NCBI GenBank assembly: GCA_029059925.1
Contig: JAIDVA010000403.1
Coordinates: forward strand, 1 to 6,415
From: Eubacterium sp.
GTDB lineage: Bacteria; Bacillota; Clostridia; Oscillospirales; Acutalibacteraceae
Direction of reading: 5' to 3'
Length of the DNA: 6,415 bases
Positions 1 to 6,153 of this stretch are shown piece after piece (position 1 is the first letter of the stretch; the number at the start of each line of letters is the position of its first letter). The notes beneath the pieces are model-generated. The model did no database searches and had not been told where the DNA came from. It saw only the letters and a list, made by a program, of their open reading frames with translations. The position numbers were made by a program, and so were the translations under genes.

Positions 1-218
1 GTAACCGTACCATGCTTAAGTCCTGTTTCAATAAACCTGATACTATTATCAGCAAGCACCTTTTCCGTTTGCATTGGGGTGGCAGAGGTTGTTATGTCGA
101 TATCGTCACAAGGTCTTTGCATAAGATAATCACGCACGCATCCACCCACAGCAAAAGCTTCGTAGCCTGCATTTTCAAGCACTGTAATGATTTTTTTTGC
201 ACCAATTGATATTTCCAT
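1..218 (-). CDS. cca: CCA tRNA nucleotidyltransferase, N-terminal fragment (cut by window edge)
   Basis: This is the first 72 codons of a class II CCA-adding enzyme or a close relative (the poly(A) polymerase/CCA transferase superfamily). Such enzymes add or repair the 3' CCA end of tRNAs in the cytoplasm from CTP and ATP. Visible in the sequence is the head-domain signature: AVGGCVRDYL at residues 23-32, with the GG.VRD nucleotide-binding motif, then DDIDITTSATP at 38-48, whose DxD aspartates are the expected metal-binding catalytic pair. ETGLKHGTV follows, as in the family. The start is ATG at 216-218, preceded by an AGGTGA ribosome binding site. The rest of the gene (neck, body and tail) lies left of the window, so CCA-adding cannot be separated from A-adding or poly(A) polymerase activity here. 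A run of eight A residues falls at codons 7-9. The gene is transcribed divergently from the small membrane protein at 279. Confidence 0.9.
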   Translation of the reverse strand, partial: MEISIGAKKIITVLENAGYEAFAVGGCVRDYLMQRPCDDIDITTSATPMQTEKVLADNSIRFIETGLKHGTV

Positions 219-247
219 AAACTCACCTGCCTAAATTTGTTATGTGT

Positions 248-276
248 ATTTTACCATAAAGAGAATAATAATACAA
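248..276 (-). promoter_or_regulatory. Predicted sigma-A-type promoter of cca
   Basis: On the minus strand there is a -35 box TTGTAT (271-276), an exact 17-bp spacer and a -10 box TAAAAT (248-253). A TG at the extended -10 position (TGGTAAAAT) is common in Gram-positive promoters. The predicted start point is near 241, giving a leader of about 23 nt that contains the AGGTGA site before the cca ATG. The -35 box sits just upstream of the start codon of the divergent gene at 279. This is prediction by pattern only. Confidence 0.6.
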
Positions 277-278
277 AT

Positions 279-644
279 ATGAAAATGTTTTTTAATTATT
301 TAATTGCTGCTTTAATCGGCGGCTTCGGCTACTGTCTTATAGAAATAATATACAGAGGCAGAACACATTACTCCATGTTTTTTGCAGGTGCTATTGTGCT
401 GAGTACATTTTATTACATCAGCACAAACTTTCAGCTGTCCATATGGGCAAAATGCCTTATAGGCATGCTGATTATAACAGCAGTTGAGCTTATATTCGGT
501 ATTGCTTTTAATATTATCTTAAAGGAACACGTATGGGATTACTCCAATGTACCGCTCAACTTTTTAGGACAGATATGTTTGCCGTTTTCATTGATATGGT
601 TTGTATTATCGGGCATTGCTTTTAAGGTATTGGAAAAAATATAA
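279..644 (+). CDS. Small four-helix membrane protein, PF06541/DUF1113-like (putative ABC-transporter permease family)
   Basis: A hydrophobic 121-residue protein with about four predicted membrane segments (roughly residues 5-24, 33-48, 57-80 and 94-116). The sequence resembles Firmicutes proteins labelled putative ABC transporter permease (DUF1113 group). The recognisable points are E22 followed by YRGRTHYSMF (25-34), a helix with E70, the WDYS motif (86-89) and the NFLGQICLPF stretch (94-103). The biochemical role of this family is not established, no ATPase partner is nearby, and the permease label should not be taken as function. The open frame extends up to a TTG at 237, but that start has no ribosome binding site and falls inside the cca promoter. 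ATG 279 (or ATG 285) is more likely, though only a weak AAAGAG at 258-263 precedes it. The stop codon lies within the terminator hairpin shared with the converging transporter gene. The gene appears monocistronic. Confidence 0.75.
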   Translation: MKMFFNYLIAALIGGFGYCLIEIIYRGRTHYSMFFAGAIVLSTFYYISTNFQLSIWAKCLIGMLIITAVELIFGIAFNIILKEHVWDYSNVPLNFLGQICLPFSLIWFVLSGIAFKVLEKI

Positions 645-684
645 AATCAGTTAGGAGCTATTGTTCCTAACTGATTTTATATTT
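637..684. terminator. Bidirectional intrinsic terminator containing both genes' stop codons
   Basis: A perfect 20-bp inverted repeat: arms 637-656 and 665-684, loop of 8 nt at 657-664. The GC-rich part (TTAGGA/TCCTAA) is next to the loop and the outer half is A/T-only, so each strand reads a hairpin running into a U-rich tract (TTTTATATTT). It serves the plus-strand gene ending at 644 and the minus-strand transporter ending at 667. The stop codons of both genes lie in the arms. Confidence 0.85.
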
Positions 685-2415
685 ATCAAGGTACATTTCA
701 AAGGTTTTCATAAAGCTGCGATTTGATTTACTCTTTGCACCCTTAAGATACGAATGTGTCTGGTAGCTGCGGTTTGACAGTTCAATAATGCAAACTGCAA
801 GATTTGAGCAATGGTCAGCTATTCTTTCAAATGAATTTACGATATCAAAAAACAACATGCCATTTTCAATACTGCACTCACCATTTTCCATTCTGCGTGA
901 ATGCCTTTCTCTCAGCTCTGCCTTGAGATTATTTATAACCTGCTCAAGCGGCTCAATTGTTGACGCAAGCCTAATATCATCATCAATAAATGCAGCAACT
1001 GCTTTTTCTATAATTTCCGTTACCGCCTTACTCATGACAGTAAGCTCTTTATTTGCAGAATCTGAAAAATGTATACTATCTTTGTGCATCTGTCTTTTGG
1101 TTTTAAGGATATTCACACCATAGTCACCTATTCTCTCAAAATTACCGATAGCGTGTGTAAGCTTTGAGATATTAACAGAATCTTCCATACTCAAATTCAT
1201 CGAGCTGATTTTGACAAGGTAGGTCTCAAGCTCATCTTCAAAAGCATCAAGAATTTTTTCATTTTTACTTATTTTTTCATCCTTGGTATGTGAATATGAT
1301 TTTACAAAATCTATACAAAGCAGTGTATTATCTTTGGCGAGCCTTGCCATAGCATCGCACTGCTCCTTAACCTTTTCAATTGCATAGGCAGGTGTCATCA
1401 AAAATCTTTCCTCAACAAGCACAGATTCTTTTACTTCATCATCATTACGAACAACAAATCGGGCAAGCTTTTCAATCTGATTGCCAAACGGGAAAAGAAC
1501 TGCAGTTGCAACAACATTAAAAATTGTATGAATCACTGCTATATCTGCCGCATTTACAGTATTATCAACAAATGGCAGTTCAAACACAGCATTAGCACCG
1601 TAAAACAGAAGCATTGCAGCGGCGGCACCCAAAGCATTGAATATCAGATGTACAACAGCCGTTCTTTTTGCATTTTTGCTTGCACCGACTGAGGATATGA
1701 GCGCAGTGATACATGTGCCGATATTTTGACCGAGTATAATCGGAAATGCTGATGATACGGTGATAGAGCCTGTAACTGTTAAAGCCTGTAAAATGCCGAC
1801 TGAGGCTGAGGAAGACTGTATGACGGCTGTAAGCAATGCACCGGCTATAATACCCAAAACAGGATTTGAAAATTTAATAAGCAGACTTGTAAATTCCGGA
1901 ACATCACGCAAAGGTGCTACTGCACTGCTCATCTGCTCCATACCAAACATTAAAACTGCAAAGCCTAGCAGAATTGAGCCTATATTCTTTTTCTTATCTG
2001 TCTTGCCGAACATATTAAATGCAATACCAATCATCGCCATAATGGGTGTAAAAGAAGCAGGCTTTAACATGCTTATAAAAATATTTGAACTTTCAATACC
2101 TGTCAGTGATAATATCCAGCTTGTAATTGTTGTGCCGATATTGGCACCCATTATTATACCTACTACCTGACTGAGTGTCATGATTTTTGAATTAACAAAT
2201 CCGACAGCCATAACAGTTACAGCTGATGAAGACTGAATCACAGCTGTAACACCTGCACCCAAAAGCAAACCTTTAATTCTGCTGTCGGTCATTTTTTCAA
2301 GAATGGATTCAAACTTTCCTCCGCCGAGCTTTTCAAGTGAAGTTCCCATATAACTCATACCAAACAGGAACATAGCAAGTCCGCCGATTAAATGCAATAA
2401 ATTAAATATAGTCAT
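667..2415 (-). CDS. nptA: Na+/phosphate cotransporter with C-terminal PhoU-like domain
   Basis: A 582-residue inner-membrane protein of the Na/Pi cotransporter II family (COG1283), which imports inorganic phosphate with sodium. The transport domain (about residues 1-325) shows the family's two inverted-repeat halves. Each carries a QSSS motif, in TAVIQSSSAVT (QSSS at 61-64) and TAVIQSSSASV (200-203), and each is followed by a glycine turn (GANIGTT at 90-96, GQNIGTC at 229-235). The cytoplasmic C-terminal part (about 340-550) is a helical PhoU-like domain. Its paired metal-site motifs are E427-xxx-D431-xxx-N435 (FERIGDYGVN) and E530-xxx-D534-xxx-N538 (FERIADHCSN). Length and order are normal for bacterial fused NptA-PhoU proteins. 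The start chosen is ATG 2413-2415, five bases after GAGGTGA. A longer frame from GTG 2424 would begin inside that ribosome binding site. No Pst or PhoR/PhoB genes are adjacent. The substrate is inferred from family; the symbol is used in the general sense. Confidence 0.9.
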   Translation of the reverse strand: MTIFNLLHLIGGLAMFLFGMSYMGTSLEKLGGGKFESILEKMTDSRIKGLLLGAGVTAVIQSSSAVTVMAVGFVNSKIMTLSQVVGIIMGANIGTTITSWILSLTGIESSNIFISMLKPASFTPIMAMIGIAFNMFGKTDKKKNIGSILLGFAVLMFGMEQMSSAVAPLRDVPEFTSLLIKFSNPVLGIIAGALLTAVIQSSSASVGILQALTVTGSITVSSAFPIILGQNIGTCITALISSVGASKNAKRTAVVHLIFNALGAAAAMLLFYGANAVFELPFVDNTVNAADIAVIHTIFNVVATAVLFPFGNQIEKLARFVVRNDDEVKESVLVEERFLMTPAYAIEKVKEQCDAMARLAKDNTLLCIDFVKSYSHTKDEKISKNEKILDAFEDELETYLVKISSMNLSMEDSVNISKLTHAIGNFERIGDYGVNILKTKRQMHKDSIHFSDSANKELTVMSKAVTEIIEKAVAAFIDDDIRLASTIEPLEQVINNLKAELRERHSRRMENGECSIENGMLFFDIVNSFERIADHCSNLAVCIIELSNRSYQTHSYLKGAKSKSNRSFMKTFEMYLDKYKIS

Positions 2416-2420
2416 TTTTA

Positions 2421-2427
2421 TCACCTC
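2421..2427 (-). promoter_or_regulatory. Ribosome binding site that fixes the nptA start
   Basis: GAGGTGA on the minus strand, 5 nt before ATG 2415. It contains the in-frame GTG at 2424 that would otherwise be read as an upstream start, so ATG 2415 is preferred. Confidence 0.75.
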
Positions 2428-2443
2428 AGCTGCATAGTAAACA

Positions 2444-2476
2444 ATTATAATTAAATCTGCATTTAGTGTGTGTAAA
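2444..2476 (-). promoter_or_regulatory. Possible promoter of nptA
   Basis: Two overlapping minus-strand -10 candidates occur about 30 bp before the nptA start: a consensus TATAAT (2444-2449) with no good -35 at 16-18 bp, and TAATTA (2448-2453) placed 17 bp from TTTACA (2471-2476). The surrounding DNA is very AT-rich, so chance matches are likely. The location is right but the exact boxes are uncertain. Confidence 0.35.
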
Positions 2477-2520
2477 AAACCAGTTAAATATTTACAGCTG
2501 TTTGTAAAGGAAAATTAACA
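2471..2520. promoter_or_regulatory. Cluster of TTTACA/TGTAAA hexamers in the nptA-rubredoxin divergent region
   Basis: TGTAAA occurs at 2471-2476 and 2503-2508, TTTACA at 2491-2496 and TTAACA at 2515-2520. The middle pair forms a dyad, TTTACA-6 nt-TGTAAA (2491-2508). Such symmetry suits a dimeric regulator. The hexamers also resemble PhoP half-sites (TTAACA type), which would suit a phosphate gene, but the spacing is not the usual direct repeat at about 11 bp. No regulator can be assigned. Confidence 0.25.
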
Positions 2521-2553
2521 TTTAATTATATGTAATAAAAATTGTATAAATGA

Positions 2554-2568
2554 TTATAATAATTACTG
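2554..2568 (+). promoter_or_regulatory. Rubredoxin -10 region with overlapping PerR-like box
   Basis: A consensus -10 TATAAT lies at 2555-2560. No strong -35 is visible (TGTAAT 2531-2536 at 18 bp is the best). The predicted start point near 2567 gives a leader of about 30 nt. The same bases read TTATAATAATTACTG, which matches 11 of the 14 defined positions of the PerR box TTATAATNATTATAA known from Bacillus and Clostridium. A repressor bound here would cover the -10. The AT richness of the region weakens the match. Confidence 0.4.
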
Positions 2569-2598
2569 CACAAATATCAGACTTTTGGAGGCAGAGAA

Positions 2599-2757
2599 AT
2601 GAAATACGTATGCGAGGTTTGCGGCTGGGAATATGCTGAGGAAAAAGGATACCCTGACGGTGGAATTGCTCCCGGTACAAAATGGGAAAATGTTCCCGAT
2701 GACTTTGAATGCCCGCTTTGCTTTGTAGGCAAGGATCAATTCGTAAAGGCAGAGTAA
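2599..2757 (+). CDS. Rubredoxin (52 aa)
   Basis: A small cytoplasmic iron protein that carries single electrons on one Fe held by four cysteines. In anaerobes it typically feeds rubrerythrin, desulfoferrodoxin or flavodiiron proteins that detoxify oxygen and peroxide. The full family pattern is present: YVCEVCGWEY (3-12) with C5 and C8, GGIAPGTKWENVPDDF (21-36) and CPLC with C38 and C41, followed by GKDQF (44-48). The length of 52 residues is standard. The start is ATG 2599 with GGAGG at 2587-2591, 7 nt upstream. The gene stands alone, between its own promoter region and a terminator at 2782-2811. No rubredoxin reductase or peroxide-reducing partner is in the window, so its electron donor and acceptor are unknown. 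Regulation by PerR is suggested only by the box over the -10 sequence. Confidence 0.97.
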   Translation: MKYVCEVCGWEYAEEKGYPDGGIAPGTKWENVPDDFECPLCFVGKDQFVKAE

Positions 2758-2781
2758 ATTTAAACTTCAAATATCACTAAA

Positions 2782-2811
2782 AATGACGGCAGTTATAAAA
2801 CTGTCGTCATT
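2782..2811. terminator. Bidirectional terminator between rubredoxin and the mannosidase operon
   Basis: A 12-bp stem (AATGACGGCAGT at 2782-2793, ACTGTCGTCATT at 2800-2811, one G-T pair) with a 6-nt loop TATAAA. On the minus strand the hairpin runs into TTTTTAG, a good U-tract for the operon ending at 2822. On the plus strand TCATTTTAAC follows, a weaker tract for rubredoxin. Confidence 0.8.
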
Positions 2812-2821
2812 CATTTTAACA

Positions 2822-3211
2822 TTATTTAAAAACTATTTTTACAGGATTCTTTTTGTTATACTTTTCAAGCTCTGCACTAAGCTGTTTAAGCTCATCCTCA
2901 TTTAGCGGAAGCTGCTCCTCCGGATAGTCCCAACGCTCAAAAGGATTTGATCTTGTACACAGCATATGACCATCACTAAGCACCCAAGGAAAAGCTAAAA
3001 TCTTACGCTTATTCTTTACATAATAAAGAACACCTGATCTGCCTTTTGAGACATTCTTAAAAAATATAAGACCCTTAGCCTGCTTCATAATGATTCTTAT
3101 TTGCTGATCGGGCGGCAATCTGCGGAACTGCCAGCGATTAACAAGCGGAAAGATTATAATTCCAAGAACAAGTATAACTGCAACAATTACAATTATCTGT
3201 GTTGTTGTCAT
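2822..3211 (-). CDS. Unrecognised single-span membrane protein (129 aa), last gene of mannosidase operon
   Basis: I do not recognise a family. The N-terminus is one strongly hydrophobic helix (about residues 5-24, TQIIVIVAVILVLGIIIFPLV), followed by the basic stretch NRWQFRR (25-31). This suggests a signal anchor with the soluble part of about 100 residues in the cytoplasm. The soluble part has LPPDQQIRIIMKQAKG (32-47), a likely beta-rich stretch around GVLYYVKNKRKILAFPW (60-76) and an acidic, helical segment near 104-120 (NEDELKQLSAELEKYNKK). There is one cysteine (C85) and no obvious catalytic motif. Its ATG overlaps the mannosidase stop codon by four bases (ATGA), with AGGGG a few bases upstream, so translation is probably coupled. 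The frame ends 11 bases (minus-strand sense) before the terminator hairpin. Real coding is supported by this overlap, the ribosome binding site and the terminator; the function is unknown. Confidence 0.75.
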   Translation of the reverse strand: MTTTQIIVIVAVILVLGIIIFPLVNRWQFRRLPPDQQIRIIMKQAKGLIFFKNVSKGRSGVLYYVKNKRKILAFPWVLSDGHMLCTRSNPFERWDYPEEQLPLNEDELKQLSAELEKYNKKNPVKIVFK

Positions 3212-6135
3212 AACTCTACCCCTATTGTTATAATTTCAAACGGCTTATATTCGATAACATCGGTCTCGCCCTCAATGTTCTCAAGCATATTGAGGAGCTT
3301 AACTTTTTTATCAAGTCTGATTTTACCGCGTTTGCCATCCTGCTCTGAAAGACGGATAACAGTCATACTGCCGTCCTCCGATCTTTTCATAGCCTGCATA
3401 TAAAGCGGAGCAAAACACTCACCATTATAATCGGCATCTGACTTAACAAGCGGTACATTATACTGAAAAGCAATATGATTAATGCCTGCATCAACTGCAT
3501 TTTTGCTGTGCGGCATAATCATATAGCAGAAATCGTGATGACCGATATCACTTGTAACATCGGGACGAATGGTTGCACGCAGAAGCGAGAGTGACATGGT
3601 ATTGTTATCAAAGCCGATACCATATTTTCCGTCATTAATAAGAGCAACACCGCCGTCTGTCTCTGCAAGGTTTGCCCATTTATGGTGGCAGGTTTCAAAT
3701 CGTGCCTGCTGCCAGCTTGTATTCTTATGCGTGTCACGCTCAATAAAGCCTGCTGAGGTATCACAAAGTGCCTTACGAGTAAGCACGTTACAGCTGAATT
3801 CTGCTTTCGCAAGCTTATGCTTTTCGTTCCAGTCAACAATATTCTCAACCTCAATGCCCCTGCTGCGTCTGAACAGACGGATAAGCATTGTCCAGCTTGA
3901 TTTATCTGTAGTAAGAACAGTTCTGAAAGTAGCACTCTCGCCGTCCTGCTCGCAAAGTGCAAGAGGCTCACTGACTTTAATTTCAATCTGCTTATCCTTA
4001 TAGTTAGGAAGAATATCCCAAGCATCATAGTTGCCGGGATAATCTGTGTATATTTTTAGTTTATTGAAATCACCGTCTGCCCATTCTCTGTCATTCTCTT
4101 TATCAAAGAGTGATGCAATTGAACCGTCATTATTAAATTTAATGGAGTAGTACGGTGTTTCAACAGTATTACCAACTGTTATCCATTCACCGCTGAATTT
4201 ATTTGACCTAAGGTTTGCAGATGAAAGTGCAGGTATATTCGGAATCATCCAGTTACCTTTAACACCATAACGTGTAGCTGTACCCTTTTTGTTTGGTATA
4301 AAAGTGAGTGCATCACGCGTGAAATTAAGCGTATTGAAATATTTTGAGCCTGTGCCGATAATTTTATCAAGTCTTTTCTCTATATCCTCATAATCAGCCA
4401 TTGCATCCTCATATACAGGATGAATGTGTGAACCCGGAAGAATATCATGGAACTGATTGATGAGCAGCTTTTTATAGATATCGGTAATCTCAGCAGTATT
4501 ATCCTCGTCGCGAAGAACAGAAAGCATTTCAGCATCTCTGAGCTTATATTCAAGTCTGCGGTTAGCACGTTTCATATTGGATTTTGTTGTAAAGGTACCG
4601 CGGTGCATCTCGAGGTAAAGCTCACCATCCCAGGTCTCAAGATTGTCGTTATCCTTTAAATTTCTTTCAAGGAATTCAGCACCGCCCATATGCTCGCACT
4701 TAGGCATAATGGAAAGCTTGTCAAAACGGTGCATCAGCTCAATCATTTCCTCTGTACAGCCTGAACCGCCGTCACCATAGCCAAACATATTCATGGTCTG
4801 ACCGCCGCTGTCTTTATCAATATAAGCCTCCCAGTTTTCCTGAATCTGTGAAGGCATATTCCAGGTGATAAAGTGTGTCGGAGGTACACAGGCAAGAACA
4901 TCCGTACCATCAATACCCTTCCATATAAAGTTATTATGCGGAAAACGGTTTGTATCATTCCAGGTTGACATTTTATTTGACACAAAATAGTCAACACCGC
5001 TTTTTTTAAGAATCTGCGGCAATATCCAGCTGTTGCCGAAAACATCAGGCAGCCAAGCATTATTAACCGTTTTACCAAACATTCTTTTATAAGTCTGCTG
5101 GCCGTAAAGACACTGACGAATAAGGGATTCAGCAGACGGAACATTACAGTCAGGCTCAACATACATTGCACCAACAGGCTCAAACTGACCGTTTGCAACC
5201 TTTTCCTTAAGCTCGTCAAACACCTCGGGATAATACTTCTCCAGCGTTTCATAAACATAGGGCTGTGTGTGTGTATATTTGAAATCGGGATATTTATCCA
5301 TTAATCTGAGCTGAATTAAAATTGTACGCAGATTTTTCTGCACTGCGTGAATTCTGCGCCAATAATACGCAATGTCAAGATGAGAATGCGCAATAAGTGC
5401 AACATCACCGCTGCCCTTGTAATTGTCATTTGCAAATACAATATCGTTGAGATACTGCTGACACTCTTCAACACCTGTTAACACATCACTGTCAAAATCA
5501 ATAAGATTCATTGCATGATTAAGCTCTCTGTTAAGAAAGTTCCTATAGTCCTCATTAAACAAATCACTTTTCGCAATATCAAGCAAGAGCTCAAAATCCC
5601 ATACTAAATCCTGCACTGCGTGATTCACTGTACAAATATAAGCACCCTCAAATATCTGACGACAGCCTCGAACTGAAAGTGATTCAGGATTACGCTCATC
5701 ATCAGGCTTTGAACGGTTATAGCCCATCATTTCAAAATGAAGAGTTTTGGTATCATCAACATATGGTGAAAGCAGCATACGCTCTCTGTTTGGGTCAACA
5801 CCGCCGACGTATTTGCCATTTACCTTAACACAGATTTCAGCAGCGGTTTTGAGTGAAAACCAAAGCTCTCTGCCTTGCAATTCCTTAGGAATATCAACGT
5901 CTGATTTGATAAAAGCCGTGCCGTCAGGAGTGAAATACATATCGCCCTTATTAAGCGGTCTGTAATCATCACTGTAATACTCAAATTCCATTTCCGAAAT
6001 CTGGCGGGCATCGCGAATCATTAAATTTTCAATTTCCCACTTTGTGTCATATATATGTCTTTTAAGCCAGCCAAAACGAAGGTCTGTCCATTCCTCGGGA
6101 CGCATTGAACGTCTGACTACTTTAATATGTGCCAT
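3208..6135 (-). CDS. GH38 alpha-mannosidase (cytosolic, MAN2C1/Ams1-like)
   Basis: A 975-residue glycoside hydrolase family 38 enzyme, expected to remove alpha-linked mannose with retention of configuration using a divalent metal. Domains in order: an N-terminal beta-rich region (about 1-240), the catalytic barrel (about 243-500), a middle helical domain (about 505-595) and C-terminal beta-sandwich domains (about 600-975). Metal and active-site motifs are visible. AHSHLDIAYYWR (249-260) supplies predicted ligands H252 and D254. WLPDVFGNSW (361-370) holds the predicted nucleophile and ligand D364. NQFHDILPGS (560-569) holds the fourth ligand H563. A FGYGDGG loop is at 451-457. Assignments are by analogy with fruit-fly Golgi mannosidase II. 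There is no signal peptide, so the substrate is probably an imported mannoside or oligosaccharide. ATG 6135 follows AAGGAGGT by about 10 nt. Y257 replaces the usual tryptophan of HxxxDxAW. No transporter or sugar kinase is adjacent. Confidence 0.95.
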   Translation of the reverse strand: MAHIKVVRRSMRPEEWTDLRFGWLKRHIYDTKWEIENLMIRDARQISEMEFEYYSDDYRPLNKGDMYFTPDGTAFIKSDVDIPKELQGRELWFSLKTAAEICVKVNGKYVGGVDPNRERMLLSPYVDDTKTLHFEMMGYNRSKPDDERNPESLSVRGCRQIFEGAYICTVNHAVQDLVWDFELLLDIAKSDLFNEDYRNFLNRELNHAMNLIDFDSDVLTGVEECQQYLNDIVFANDNYKGSGDVALIAHSHLDIAYYWRRIHAVQKNLRTILIQLRLMDKYPDFKYTHTQPYVYETLEKYYPEVFDELKEKVANGQFEPVGAMYVEPDCNVPSAESLIRQCLYGQQTYKRMFGKTVNNAWLPDVFGNSWILPQILKKSGVDYFVSNKMSTWNDTNRFPHNNFIWKGIDGTDVLACVPPTHFITWNMPSQIQENWEAYIDKDSGGQTMNMFGYGDGGSGCTEEMIELMHRFDKLSIMPKCEHMGGAEFLERNLKDNDNLETWDGELYLEMHRGTFTTKSNMKRANRRLEYKLRDAEMLSVLRDEDNTAEITDIYKKLLINQFHDILPGSHIHPVYEDAMADYEDIEKRLDKIIGTGSKYFNTLNFTRDALTFIPNKKGTATRYGVKGNWMIPNIPALSSANLRSNKFSGEWITVGNTVETPYYSIKFNNDGSIASLFDKENDREWADGDFNKLKIYTDYPGNYDAWDILPNYKDKQIEIKVSEPLALCEQDGESATFRTVLTTDKSSWTMLIRLFRRSRGIEVENIVDWNEKHKLAKAEFSCNVLTRKALCDTSAGFIERDTHKNTSWQQARFETCHHKWANLAETDGGVALINDGKYGIGFDNNTMSLSLLRATIRPDVTSDIGHHDFCYMIMPHSKNAVDAGINHIAFQYNVPLVKSDADYNGECFAPLYMQAMKRSEDGSMTVIRLSEQDGKRGKIRLDKKVKLLNMLENIEGETDVIEYKPFEIITIGVEL

Positions 6136-6144
6136 AATTCAATT

Positions 6145-6153
6145 ACCTCCTTA
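6145..6153 (-). promoter_or_regulatory. Mannosidase ribosome binding site fused to upstream stop codon
   Basis: On the minus strand the sequence reads TAAGGAGGT: the stop codon of the NifU-like gene (6151-6153) overlaps the near-consensus Shine-Dalgarno sequence of the mannosidase (AAGGAGGT). Only 15 bases separate the two coding regions. Ribosomes ending on the first gene would cover the second gene's start, which suggests coupled translation. Confidence 0.75.

Noticed and set aside
12..209. 65-codon plus-strand frame opposite cca
   Set aside because: It covers the region encoding the GG.VRD and DxD motifs on the other strand, so it is a shadow.
850..900. Near-repeat CCATTTTCAAT / CCATTTTCCAT, reminiscent of dispersed short repeats in gut Firmicutes
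   Set aside because: On the coding strand it encodes RMENGECSIENGMLFFDI, which fits the conserved RH..RL..G.C....G..F.D pattern of PhoU-like domains. The repeat is explained by the protein.
1760..2170. 136-codon plus-strand frame opposite nptA
   Set aside because: It is antisense to the conserved transport domain with its QSSS repeats and has no start signal; it is a by-product of the codon use of membrane helices.
2443..2452. Perfect 10-base palindrome AATTATAATT upstream of nptA as an operator
   Set aside because: It coincides with a TATAAT -10 candidate and is all A/T; a palindrome of this kind is expected by chance in such DNA.
2522..2770. Open frame of 82 codons on the minus strand opposite rubredoxin
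   Set aside because: It lies antisense to a rubredoxin with every family residue in place, has no ribosome binding site, and its product has no sensible composition.
3519..5258. Several open frames of 60-170 codons overlapping the mannosidase in other frames and on the plus strand
   Set aside because: They lack ribosome binding sites and family resemblance, while the overlapping 975-codon frame is a clear GH38 enzyme.
5264..5275. TG dinucleotide run (tgtgtgtgtgta), possible microsatellite
   Set aside because: It encodes KYTHTQPY in the catalytic barrel of the mannosidase and is short.
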